From assembly GCA_003427395.1 (NCBI GenBank), contig BFEA01000591.1:439780-468738 (forward strand): a DNA stretch of 28,959 nt, read 5' to 3'. Of the stretch, positions 17,610-26,562 are shown piece after piece. Below the pieces are notes generated by a model, which was given only the letters and a program-made list of their open reading frames with translations, did not search any database and was not told the origin of the DNA. The position numbers and the translations under genes are program-made. Origin of the DNA: Chara braunii (taxonomy: Eukaryota > Streptophyta > Charophyceae > Charales > Characeae). Position 1 is the first letter of the stretch; each line of letters starts with the position of its first letter.

Positions 17610-17707
17610 GGTGTGTGGGCCTGCGGCCCCTTCTACATGACTCTCATCCCAGTGATGTGGCATCATCTGCGGCTTGACCCTTCCCTATTTTATCTGGATT
17701 TGTCCTG
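17610..17707. repeat. 98-bp direct repeat, copy 2
   Basis: This is the second copy of 16981-17078. It is followed within 15 bp by a run of A/G-only sequence, the likely outer limit of the mobile element. Confidence 0.9.
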
Positions 17708-17722
17708 TGAAGGCCTGGACTT

Positions 17723-17798
17723 TAAAAAAAAAAAGGGAAAAAAAAAAGCAAGGATTGACAGTAAAAAAAGGGAAAAAAAAAAGAAAAAAGAAGAGTGC
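17723..17798 (+). repeat. A/G-only low-complexity tract
   Basis: Repeated AAAAAAAAAAAGGGAAAAAA blocks are interrupted by GCAAGGATTGACAGT, making an almost purine-only strand. The tract separates the retroelement end from the cupin promoter region. The Lys-rich frames it creates are not genes. Confidence 0.85.
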
Positions 17799-17948
17799 CA
17801 GAAGCTGGCCAGTGCTGTTGAGAATTCACTTGGCTCGAAGTGCCAATGCTTTCACCCTGGCGCCCCAGGGACAAGCGAGCAGTGGCTTTCAGCGGGGGGG
17901 CAATCACCCACCTCTGGCAGTTCCGTCACCACTGCAACGACTCTTTGC

Positions 17949-17955
17949 TATAAAG
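17949..17955 (+). promoter_or_regulatory. TATA box candidate of the cupin gene
   Basis: TATAAAG sits in the context TTTGCTATAAAGTGACGC, 330 bp upstream of the cupin ATG. A start of transcription about 30 bp downstream would give a leader of roughly 300 nt, unless a leader intron exists. No closer TATA-like element was seen before the ATG. Confidence 0.45.
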
Positions 17956-18278
17956 TGACGCAGCCCGCATTTGAAGGGTAGGAGTATCGCGGAGACGAAA
18001 CAGTAGTGCTATGCAGCGAGGCAGCCGGCGTTGCAAGGGCAGCAGACGGCACGCTTGGTGGCAAGTGGAAGTTGCGTCGCACCCGTTCTCTGCAGTGTTG
18101 TCGAGCGGCATCTCTTCATCCCCGTTCGCGCAGTCCATTGGTGGACGAGACTTGTGGTAAATTGCGGTGGGATTGCTCCGCGGGTTTGGTCGCTGAGATC
18201 GGTGTTTGGTGCCGAATTACTGTGCGTTTGATCGGTATCTTGGGAGGTAGTTGATCGAGTGCTGTTGTTACGAGCATC

Positions 18279-18603
18279 ATGGCTCTCGTGAGCGGTAGTC
18301 TGCGGCAAAGCCACCGGCGCGCCAACTGGGCAGTAGTCTGCGTTGGGCTTGTCATCTTGGTCAGCGTCGCGCAGGTGATGGCGATAACGACCGGGACGTC
18401 TGCATCAAAGGGACAGTTTGAGTATGGGAGGCCATACGATGTGGCAAAGACGGACGGTGGATCTTTGTCGTTGTGGTCGGAGTCGTTTGAGGAATTGACG
18501 AAGCATGGTGCTCACATCGTAGCTGGCCATCTGACGCTGGAGGCGAACGGGTTCGCCCTCCCTGCGTATGTGAATTCCCCGCAGATAGTCTACGTTCTCG
18601 ANG
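18279..18603 (+). CDS. cupin gene exon 1
   Basis: Exon 1 begins at ATG in GAGCATCATGGCTC and encodes the signal peptide plus the first strands of cupin domain 1 (YGRPYDVAKTDGGSLSLWSE to NSPQIVYVL). The donor is G|GTGAGA. It ends one base into a Gly codon that exon 2 completes. Confidence 0.88.
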
Positions 18604-21600
18604 GTGAGATAGTNAATGATGCTCTTTGACCAAACGATGTCTCTCTCAGTTTTGAGTTGACGAGCTANTCTGCTTGGTGAATGTGGNATGGATATAGNTA
18701 TTCGTTGTTNCAGCNTGTTGCTGGTCNGTGCGTTAGTGCTATCTTTACGCTCCGTGCTTGCGTCGTTGAATTGTTTAGCTGGCTAGTTTCTGTCCGTGGT
18801 GTAAGTGTCTTCCGTGTTACGGATGTTCGGGCTGAGTATTTTCGCGTTGCAGATTGCCGTTTCTTGACGAAGTGTTAACCTGTTATGGACGTGTGTGCTG
18901 ACGATTTGTCCGTTTACCTGGCTAGTTTCTGTCTGTTGTTGAAGTCTGTCCGTTGTTTAAGTGGCTTCCCTGTTGCGGATGCTCAGCCTGACTAATTGGT
19001 TTGTGTTGTGGACGTGTGCGGACGATTTGTCCGTCTTGCTGAATTGAACATCGACAGAGAAGTTTTTATGTACGAAGGCAATTACAAATGTGGCTCCTGT
19101 TGTTCCGTCTTGCTGAATTGCTGAATGGAACATGGATGGAAGTTTCCTTGTTATGTACAAAGCTGGGCTACCAGCCGGGCCGCCCGGGTCAGAAAAATAA
19201 ACCGAACAACGTTTACAAATGTGGCTCCTGTTGTTCCGTCTTGCTGAATTGCTGAATGGAACATGGACGGAAGTTTCCTCGTTGTTATGTACAAAGCTGG
19301 GCTACCAGCCGGGCCGCCCGGGTCAGAAAAATAAATTGAACAACGTTTGCCTCAGTGTCACATCGAAATTCATTACCAAATTAAAAATTAAGGTTGAGTT
19401 AAAATATAGTTTTTATTTTTTTTATTTTGATATGTTTTTGGCCGGGCGGGCCGAGTGGCCCCGGGCCACTATGGTAGCTTAGGTACAAACGGGTTCGTCT
19501 TGCTGAATGATTAATTGCGTGTTGTGGATGTGGGGGCTGACGATGGGTTCGTCTTGCTGAATGATTAAGTGCATGTGGTTCTCCTGTTTTGGATGTGCGG
19601 CTGACGGTGTGGCCTATGTGCGGCTGACGGTGTGGCCGCCTTGTTGAAAACGACATTACGGTGTGTTAAGTGAATCCTATTGTGGATGTGCGGGCTGACG
19701 ATGGGTTCGTCTTTGTGGCCGCCTTGCTGAATACGACATTCACGCAGGAGGTCTGGCGCGTTGTTGGCATTTTTGCGAATGCTGTAGGGATTTTTTGTGA
19801 ATGCGTCTGGTGTTCTTCAAGCCGGGAAACGTGAAATGTCGACATGAAGAACACTATGAGAGAGACATTTTCTGAACTTGGAATGGGGGTCAGAAAGGCC
19901 GCCAGGAACTTCTCAAGATGGTGCAGGGGTTTTCGGAAGGCCTGGATCCTCATGTTTTCGTGTATCCGTCGGTGTACATCACAAAGCACTCTCGTTCTGC
20001 ATTTTAAGTTGTGATCTCCCGAGCACAGCCCCCCCTAAGCCTGAATGTATGAGCTATCAGCCCGGTCCAACACCTATCCGTCGGTGTACATCACAAAGTT
20101 TCTCATCCTTTAAGCTATGATCTCCCGAGCACAGCTACTTAAGCTTGAAGGTATGAGCTATCAGCCCGGTCCAACACAGTCAAGGTGAGGGTGAGTTGTG
20201 TTGGTTCTACGGCATCCAGAGTGAGAAAATGAGCGTCGATGAGCTCGTTGAGCGTGAGGCGTGCGGAGTGCATAAAGCTACCGATCCTTTGGTGGCGGTC
20301 AAATGGACGTAGAAGCTGACCGTATTGCGAATAACTGAGTAGGTATGGTTGAGTGATTTGTAGAGGTGTGGTTGAATGATGTGTCTGACGTGGTGGTTGA
20401 ATGATGTGTCTGACGTGGTGGTTGAATGATGTGTATGACGTGGTGGTTGAAGGATGTGTATGACGTGGTGTTTGAATGATTTGTATGACGTGGATCCCTT
20501 TTTGGCTGGTGTGTATGACGTGACAGGTTCGGCCCATGTCGGTCTGATGACGCCGATGGGCATTTCTGCGGCGATCCAGAGGATCAGCGAGGGGGATGTG
20601 GTAGTGATACCACGTGGATGGGCTAGTTGGGCGTGTAACCGTCAGGAGAGGCGGTTTAAGGCGCTCTTCGTGGCTGATTTATCTGAGCATGCGGGCATCT
20701 CTGCCAAGGAGAGTGTAAGTGTGACCGACAGTCTTGTGCATGTTGTTTGACATTTTCTGTTTTTCAGTCGGCCACCCACACTTTTTGTATGCTCATGCGA
20801 CGGACAGTTCGGACTGGGAGTTCGGTTAGGTCAAAGAGGTTTTCCGTTATGCTTGTGAGGCGTGCATTTGTTTTTTTCGGTCGGCCCGATGGAACGTCTC
20901 TCGGTTGTTTTAAGTTTTGACTATTTCTTTCACAGTTCTTGAGTTTTTCGTGTTGTCGCTTTTGCATCTTTAGTTATGATCCCTGACGCTTTTGCATCTT
21001 TGTAATGATCCCTGATGTATAGTACGCCACTGTAACGCCAGTACTATGTGGTAATTTTGGATTATGCATGTGACACTGGGTGAGACCATGGTAAGGCTAT
21101 TGCTAATTGTTTGCTCGGTCGGCGGAGTCTGTAGCTAGTTATGAGCGGAGCTGCGGAGGCATCACATTTGTCTTACGCTGGTACTTGAGAAATAGTACTC
21201 TGTCAGAGGTGTTTTAAACATGTTTGAAGCTGTGAGCAGAATGACACAGCGGTTTTCTGTCAGGAATCCTGCTTTTTCGTTTTTTGCTGCTTCGCACGGC
21301 TTGATCGATTGTGCATGCGTCAGTTTGTTTGGCTCTGATAGTTGATGCATATGGGTCGGTTTGTTTGGCTCTGATAGTCGCCGGCTTGATGCATATGGGT
21401 CAGTTTGTTTGACTCTGATAGTCGCCGGCTTGATGCATGGGTTAGTCTGCTCGTGATATTAAGTTGACCAGTCGGCGTCAGTCTAGTGATTGGAAGTTGA
21501 CCAGTCTGCGTAAAGGTGTCTGTCTCTTTGGCACGAAGTTTGTGAGAGTTCAGCGGAAGACGTTACCGAACAGTTAACTAATGGGCTTGGAGATGGTTTT

Positions 21601-24600
21601 CTTGGTATGGATGTCTCGCTGTTTTGTTCCAGTCCTTCGCGCTGGCTGGCTCCATGAAGGACTTGGGGGAAGGCTGGCGGCAGGGCAGCGTCCTGCACGG
21701 GTTTACGAAGGACGTGCTGGCAGCGGCGTGGGATGTGGAGGAAAGGGATGTCGAGAAACTCCTGAACTCTCAGAGAGAAAGCGTGATAACGAAGGTATGC
21801 TGTACTGAGGTCTCAGCTTTGGTTAAGTACGATTTGTCAGTAGTTGTGGTCTCATCTTTGGTTAAATACGATGTGTCAGTGGTTGGGATTTTTTATGTGC
21901 TAGTGGTGTTCACACCTCTTTTGCAGGCACATATGGTTAATAGGCGAATGTCGTTTTCGGCGAATTTTTCACCGAAAATGCTTATTTCCCCAAATAGGTG
22001 GTTTTCTTTTTATTTGCTTTTTTGTGTGATACGTACGTGCTTTAGGGTACATCTGTATTCAATCCCTGCATTTGGACCGTTAATACATCTGTATTTCAAT
22101 TTCGATGCATTGGGACCGTTAATAGAGAAGTTGTGAAAAACACCGAATTCAGGAAAAAAAATTGGCCAACTCCGAAAGCTACATAGTAGGGTTTTATGGT
22201 GCTTTTAGTTTTTGCTCTTCGTTTTTTCTTGCATGTTTTGTTTTTTTAATGTTTGAATTACGAGCTTGCATTGTTTGTTCGCGAAATTTTTGACGACATT
22301 GCTTGTGGTGGTGCTGCGAAAAGCCCGGAATTTTCGGCCCATTGATCTTCTCTCAAGATTAGAGTTACGAGTTCCCGCCGTTTCTATTCAGCCGTGAGTT
22401 CCCGCCGATTCTATTCAGCCGTCCTTCCAGGCTCTTGCTCCTTCGTTGTCCCCTGACGTGTCTCCGTATGTACTTTGTATGAGTTGTATGCCAAGAGTTC
22501 GAAGTCAATGGATTGGAATGTGTTTTATGCATAAGCGTGAAAAAACGACGCGTCGAGATTGAAGACAATTGTTTTGCTAGTGGTGTGTAGGACCTGGGGT
22601 TTATTCAAGTTTTGTTTTCATTCTCCTCTCTCGCACAGTCCCTTTCGTTTCGGACCATTTCTCGATGATTACTTAAGGCGCTGATCGTCGAGCATCCTGT
22701 AATAGGGAGAAAAAATGCTGATCGTCGAGCATCTTGTAGTCGGGAGTCAAATCGGCTGATCGTCGAGCGTCTTGTAGTCGGGAGTCAAATTTCAGAATAT
22801 GAGGACGGGTTGTGAGCTCATTAAGACGGATCTTGCAATTGACAAACGTGACCACCGTAATGTGATTGTCGACTTTGGCCAGAGACGAGTTCCCCTTTGT
22901 TGCGCGTGAGCGTAGAATTACATGCTTTTTTTTTTTTTTTTTTTTTAAAGAATTACGAGCGTTTCCGTACTGCGGGTCATCCTCTTTCGTCTCCCTGAGC
23001 CAAGGATATTGTGGTTTTCTTAAATTTGTCTTAGACAGACGGGTAATGGCTTCGGTATCCATGTTTGGGCGCGGTTCTCAGCACGTGCTGTTTTTTTTTC
23101 GTGATTGTTCGCCAATTTCTTTGACGACGATATTCAAAATTTTTGGAATCATTTAAGATTGAGAACTGCTCCCCACGACTGGATGGGAGCAATTGTGAGA
23201 AAAAAAAAAGCAAAGACAGATCGTGTGGAGCGCGGGTGTTGCCGTGGACTGGGGCGTCTTACTGAACGCTCGGAGATTTGTGTGTAGTTCGTGATTTACG
23301 AGCGTGTGAAGTTTGTGATTTTGAGCGTGTGGTAGTTTGTGATTTATGAGCGTGTGTTATATATTGGATGCACATGTCTATCGTGTGGTAGTTTGTGATT
23401 TATGAGCGTGTGTTATATATTGGATGTGCATGTCTATGGACATCAGCAGTGGTGGAGGTTTTGTGTGATGTTTGTAGTGTGCAATGGAGGGTTTCGCGAC
23501 TGCATTAATGCTTAATATTATGTTCTTCGAGACGTCCCTTCAAATTGGAGCGATACCGGAGCGGGATCCCTTAAAGATGGGGATATGCGTTAGCCGATAA
23601 ATTGTGGACCGCTTTTTGTATGTACTACATGATAGAAAGAAAGATGAATGTCTTACATTGTAATTTACGTGGCTGGTTGGATGTGGTGACTCCCTGATCC
23701 ACCGATGACTCCCTCATGCACAGGTTTCACGGGAGGCAGCGGAGTCGTACGTCTCGTCGGAGCCGTCGGCGGCTGGGTTTGTAGGGGAGTTCATCTACAG
23801 CTTGAAGAATTCGCAACCGGATGTCTTTAACGAGGGGGGCGAATTCCATCTCGTCAACCGCAACAAGTTGCAGACGCTACACAAATATGGCACGGACTTC
23901 GCTGTGGCCTTTGCGAAATTGAATAAGGTACTTACAATATGGGCCATGGGATGTAAGGGGATATGGTTTGGTTAATTTTTGTGGAGTCGGATGGCAAGAT
24001 ACCCTACGCGGAAAGGGACGTAAGGTCGGCAGCTCTTAATCTGTGTGGGAATAGTGCGGTTCGAGTAGCCATTTTATTTGCTTGGGGGATGGGGTTAGGG
24101 TCGGAGGTAGTAGTTCAGGTGAGGGAAGGGAAGGTGTATTTTTGGAGGCGACTGTCTGGAAAGATGAAGAAAACATACAGAGCAAAGCAAAAAAATGAAC
24201 AGGAAAAAGAGGGGGGAATGGTTGATATGGATATGAAATTGTGGAATTCGTGCGTCGTTCACGGTTGTTTAATGGAATAAACGATGGTTCATCTTTAACC
24301 ATAACGAGGTAATGGCTTCGACTGTTCATCCACACCTGTCTGTCAGGGTGCGAAAAGCGTTTAACTATGCAGTGTGTAAGGTTACGGTTGTTTAATGGAA
24401 TAAACATTGGCTTTTGGTTCTTAAATTTATTGGTGTCTTCTATCAGGTGATGGGCCGGACTCTTCTTTGTCCACAAACGTCTCTCAGGGTGCACACCCGT
24501 CTCTCAGGGTGCGAAAGGTGTGTTGATAAATAAGTGCGGAACGTGGAATGCTGTCTTGTTGCGGAACGTGGAATGCTATTGATTGTCAAGTTACGGTTGT

Positions 24601-24924
24601 TTAATGGAATAAACGTTGCGTTTTTTTTTTGGCCATCCCGGTGATGGTGTTTTTGGGTCCAGACCTGTCTCTCAGGGTATGAAACGTGTTCATAAGTGAT
24701 GTTGTGAAGTGAGCAGTCTGTGTTTCTCCTATGTTTTTGTGTGTGTGTGTGTGTGTTTGCGGAACGTGGAATGCTATTGATTGGCCAAGTTACGGTTGTT
24801 TAATGGAATAAACGTTGCGGTTTTTTTTTGGCCATCCCGGTGATTGGTTTGATTCTGGGCCCAGACCTGTCTCTCAGGGTATGAAACGTGTTCGTAAGTG
24901 ATGTTGTGAATTGAGCAGTCTGTA

Positions 24925-24957
<33 letters not shown>

Positions 24958-26411
24958 TCCACAGGGAGCAATTGGCGCGCCGGGATGGTGCGTTAACGCG
25001 CACCACATCGTGTACTTCACTAAGGGCAGTGGACGATTTCAAATTGCACATCCCGACGGGAGTAATGCTCTGGACGCTCACGTTCGTGCTGGATCAGTGA
25101 TCGTCGTGCCGCGTTTTCATGCAGCAGTCGTGGTACGTTTTTCTTCTCTTGGGTTCTGAGGGTAAAATATTCTCTGACAATTTCCGACGTTGAGCAACGA
25201 CTCTCGCACTGATAAAAGGGATTTGGTCAGTGTTTCAGTGGAGAGTTATACAAGCGACTTTATGATGTAGAGTGTGCAGTCGTTTCCATTCCTTGGGGGC
25301 GTTTACGTTGTTGCCCCGAATAGAACGTACGGTCATAGCTTCACTGGGAGCAAATTTCATACAGTACAGCGATGATGACCGTGTGTTCTACTCGGGAGAT
25401 TTTGGCATAAGGAGTCGATCTAGTTGTTTGCCTTAAAGAGTTGATCTATTACCTTTGGACACACAGTTGGTTGTTTCTCGTATGTGGCAGGCGGATTATC
25501 ATAACGGTTGTGTTTTCATTTCATTTTGGACACCATGCATGGCTGGGTTGTGATGCCCACATGAAGAGAAGCCTTACAAATGGAAAGAACCATCCGTAGC
25601 GGACCACGCGTCTGGGGTTGATTCTTAATCCCCTGACGTTGTCCATTAATTTGTTGCGGACGGGGCATGGTGTCACCTTGTTGATTCTCGTATGTCTCTA
25701 TATATGCATGTGGGTTTCAGTGCCTTTTATTCATTGCATAAGGTGTAAGCAGAGTTTTCTATGTAGTGAATATGTAATAGATGGTAGTGATATGACGCGA
25801 TTTTGAATATTTAATTTCTATGTTCGTTCATAAATGACGTTGTCGTCGTGAGGCTATGCGAAACAGTAACAGCGTGGTGGTTATTTGAGGTGACGAAGTG
25901 AATTAATAGGATAGACTGGGAAGCGANGGTATGGGGGAAGACGTTCACCAGTGAGACAATTAAGAGGGCCGCCTATGGCCGGTGGTGTGACGATGAAGGG
26001 CAGGGTGTACGCATCCAGTCTGGCATGCACTGATTTGTCGTAATGGCTNGAGCCTGGAAGTAGAGAATTGACCTATGGTAGTGTGGGGACGTGCACGTTT
26101 GTTCTTACTAGCACTTCGCTGTTTGTGTGCAGTTGGCTTCGAAAGAAGAGGAGCTGGAGTACGTGGTCGTCTCCACTTCCTCGCTGCCTATTTGGGTGAA
26201 CATGGCCGGTCAGAACTCCGTGTTTCAGAATATGCCTGCGACGGTGGTGAAGGAGGCTTTCAACATTTCCGAGGACCTTTTGGAGAAGCTGCGGCACCGC
26301 AGAACCTCACACTCGATCATACTGCCTGCGCCCACCACTTCTGAGCAGAAGCAGCGCGAGCCGGTGGAGGCCAAGAAGCCATCGCAGGGCCTGCCATACG
26401 CGTTCATGTGA
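18279..26411 (+). CDS. secreted two-domain cupin (11S-globulin-like) protein, six exons, 441 aa
   Basis: Exons are 18279-18603, 20527-20714, 21633-21794, 23724-23927, 24965-25132 and 26133-26411. The sum is 1326 nt, with every junction GT..AG and in frame (first intron phase 1, the others phase 0). Residues 1-35 form a signal peptide (hydrophobic WAVVCVGLVILVSVA, likely cut after VMA). Cupin domain 1 spans about 60-200 (QIVYVL-x-G, EGDVVVIPRGW) and domain 2 about 250-400 (NAHHIVYFTKGSGRFQI, AGSVIVVPRF). Then comes FNISEDLLEKLRHRRTS and a Lys/Glu-rich tail. The layout best matches plant single-chain globulin-like bicupins. There is no legumain-type Asn-Gly cleavage site between the domains and no germin HxH metal site, so a storage or binding role is likelier than catalysis. 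One sequon (N393) fits secretion. Residue 108 is ambiguous (N at 18602). Confidence 0.88.
19083..19345. repeat. 131-bp tandem duplication in intron 1
   Basis: TACAAATGTGGCTCCTGTTG begins at 19083 and again at 19214. Both copies contain TACCAGCCGGGCCGCCCGGG and end AATAAA(C/T)(C/T)GAACAACGTTT. They are nearly identical, so the duplication is recent. Confidence 0.95.
19963..20180. repeat. about 110-bp tandem duplication in intron 1
   Basis: TATCCGTCGGTGTACATCAC occurs at 19963 and 20075, and GATCTCCCGAGCACAGC at 20013 and 20119. GTATGAGCTATCAGCCCGGT follows in both copies. Confidence 0.92.
20343..20522 (+). repeat. 25-bp minisatellite abutting the intron 1 acceptor
   Basis: GTTGAATGATGTGT(C/A)TGACGTGGTG repeats at 20371, 20396, 20421, 20446 and 20471, with diverged flanking units. 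The last GTGTATGACGTG runs directly into ACAG, the 3' splice site of intron 1. Confidence 0.93.
20527..20714 (+). CDS. cupin gene exon 2
   Basis: Exon 2 encodes the core of cupin domain 1: GSAHVGLMTPMG, RISEGDVVVIPRGW and ALFVADLSEHAGI. The acceptor is GTGACAG|GT and the donor GAGAGT|GTAAGT, phase 0. The open frame upstream to 20454 is the minisatellite read through and is not coding. Confidence 0.9.
21633..21794 (+). CDS. cupin gene exon 3
   Basis: The acceptor TTTTGTTCCAG|TC and donor AAG|GTATGC bound 54 codons (SFALAGSMKDLGEGW, SVLHGFTKDVLAAAW, VEKLLNSQ). This is the helical segment between the two cupin barrels, in the pattern usual for globulins (FxLAG..GF..D.LA.A..V....V.KL..SQ). Confidence 0.88.
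21795..23723 (+). other. cupin intron 3 (1929 bp), repeat-rich
   Basis: It contains a 39-bp duplication (21809-21886), a 27-bp duplication of GAGTTCCCGCCG..TCTATTCAGCCG (22368-22424) and three 37-38-bp units of GCTGATCGTCGAGC (22680-22793). It also has a T21 run (22926-22946) and a 56-bp duplication of GGTAGTTTGTGATTTATGAG (23331-23440). The 3' splice site is TGCACAG. No embedded gene was found. Confidence 0.75.
22680..22793. repeat. 37-38-bp tandem triplication in intron 3
   Basis: GCTGATCGTCGAGC(A/G)TC(C/T)TGTA starts at 22680, 22717 and 22755. The second and third units share TCGGGAGTCAAAT, while the first is more diverged. Confidence 0.92.
23724..23927 (+). CDS. cupin gene exon 4
   Basis: CATGCACAG|GT and AAG|GTACTT bound 68 codons. 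An acidic/Ser linker (SREAAESYVSSEPSAA) is followed by the entry into cupin domain 2 (FIYSLKNSQPDVFNEGGEF, VNRNKLQTLHKYG), the usual globulin pattern of PDV..GG....N..KL..L...G. There is no Asn-Gly processing site in the linker. Confidence 0.9.
23928..24964 (+). repeat. cupin intron 4, built of four tandem units of up to about 205 bp
   Basis: ACGGTTGTTTAATGGAATAA occurs at 24261, 24385, 24593 and 24792. In the later units it is followed by AACGTTGCG, a T-run, GGCCATCCCGGTGAT, CAGACCTGTCTCTCAGGGT, GAAACGTGTTC and a (TG)n run. The final (TG)n leads straight into TTCCACAG, the 3' splice site. Confidence 0.9.
24965..25132 (+). CDS. cupin gene exon 5
   Basis: TTCCACAG|GG and GTCGTG|GTACGT bound 56 codons covering the second cupin barrel core: GAIGAPGWCVNAHHIVYFTK, GSGRFQI, DGSNALDAHVRAGSVIVVPR. 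This is the most conserved part of the protein. Confidence 0.93.
25133..26132 (+). other. cupin intron 5 (1000 bp)
   Basis: This intron runs from GTACGT to TTTGTGTGCAG. It has N bases at 25927 and 26049. Unlike introns 1, 3 and 4 I see no obvious tandem arrays, and no open frame worth reporting. Confidence 0.8.
26133..26411 (+). CDS. cupin gene exon 6 (last)
   Basis: TGTGTGCAG|TT opens 92 codons ending at TGA 26409-26411. It encodes the end of domain 2 and the C-terminal helices (WVNMAGQNSVFQNMP, TVVKEAFNISEDLLEKLRHR), then a basic tail (REPVEAKKPSQGLPYAFM). The pattern LAG..SV...P..V...AF closely parallels plant globulin-like bicupins. The last 65 bp are duplicated downstream. Confidence 0.9.
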   Translation: MASKEEELEYVVVSTSSLPIWVNMAGQNSVFQNMPATVVKEAFNISEDLLEKLRHRRTSHSIILPAPTTSEQKQREPVEAKKPSQGLPYAFM

Positions 26412-26562
26412 CTCGTGTGAGCATAGACGGACCCCCTTGAGAAGGCGCTGATCGTAGAGGTACATTGAGGTTGCAGTGCCAGAAGCAGCACGAGCAGGTC
26501 GAGGACAAGAAGCCATCACAGGGTCTGCCATGCGCATCATGTGAGCATGGGCGGACCCTGGA
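26346..26562 (+). repeat. 134-bp tandem duplication of the cupin 3' end
   Basis: CAGAAGCAGC(G/A)CGAGC(C/A)GGT begins at 26346 (inside exon 6) and at 26480 (after the stop). Each copy runs through AAGAAGCCATC(G/A)CAGGG(C/T)CTGCCAT to GTGAGCAT(A/G)G(A/G)CGGACCC. The second copy is a non-coding echo of the tail codons in the presumed 3' UTR; a weaker third start follows near 26610. Confidence 0.9.

Larger units (their letters stand above)
12560..17707 (+). mobile_element. DIRS-order (kangaroo-like) tyrosine-recombinase retrotransposon
   Basis: The order gag-like ORF, RT, RNase H and an opposite-strand tyrosine recombinase defines a DIRS-order element. As far as I recall, Volvox kangaroo also has its recombinase on the opposite strand. 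The coding core is 12560-16906. The true left end is not located: the A-run repeat block and the Pro-rich frame from about 7740 share its G-poor composition and may belong to it. The right end is placed provisionally at the second 98-bp direct repeat. Confidence 0.7.
18604..20526 (+). other. cupin intron 1 (1923 bp), repeat-built
   Basis: The plus strand is T/G-rich. It holds eight N bases between 18602 and 18727, a 131-bp tandem duplication (19083-19345), a TCTTGCTGAAT..GCTGACG-type short-repeat zone (19490-19740), a roughly 110-bp duplication (19963-20180) and a 25-bp minisatellite running to the acceptor. No gene was seen within it. Confidence 0.8.

Noticed and set aside
19170-19480. GC-rich CCGGGCCGCCCGGG and GGCCGGGCGGGCCGAG as termini of one inverted-repeat transposon
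   Set aside because: The matches are short and do not extend; the first is explained by the 131-bp tandem duplication.
20454-20526. Upstream extension of cupin exon 2 (MCMTWCLNDL...)
   Set aside because: This is the 25-bp minisatellite read through; the exon starts after the CAG at 20524-20526, which restores the frame from exon 1.
24730-24960. (TG)n tracts in intron 4 as a telomere-like array
   Set aside because: They are simple dinucleotide runs within the larger tandem unit; no TTTAGGG or TTAGGG repeats are present.
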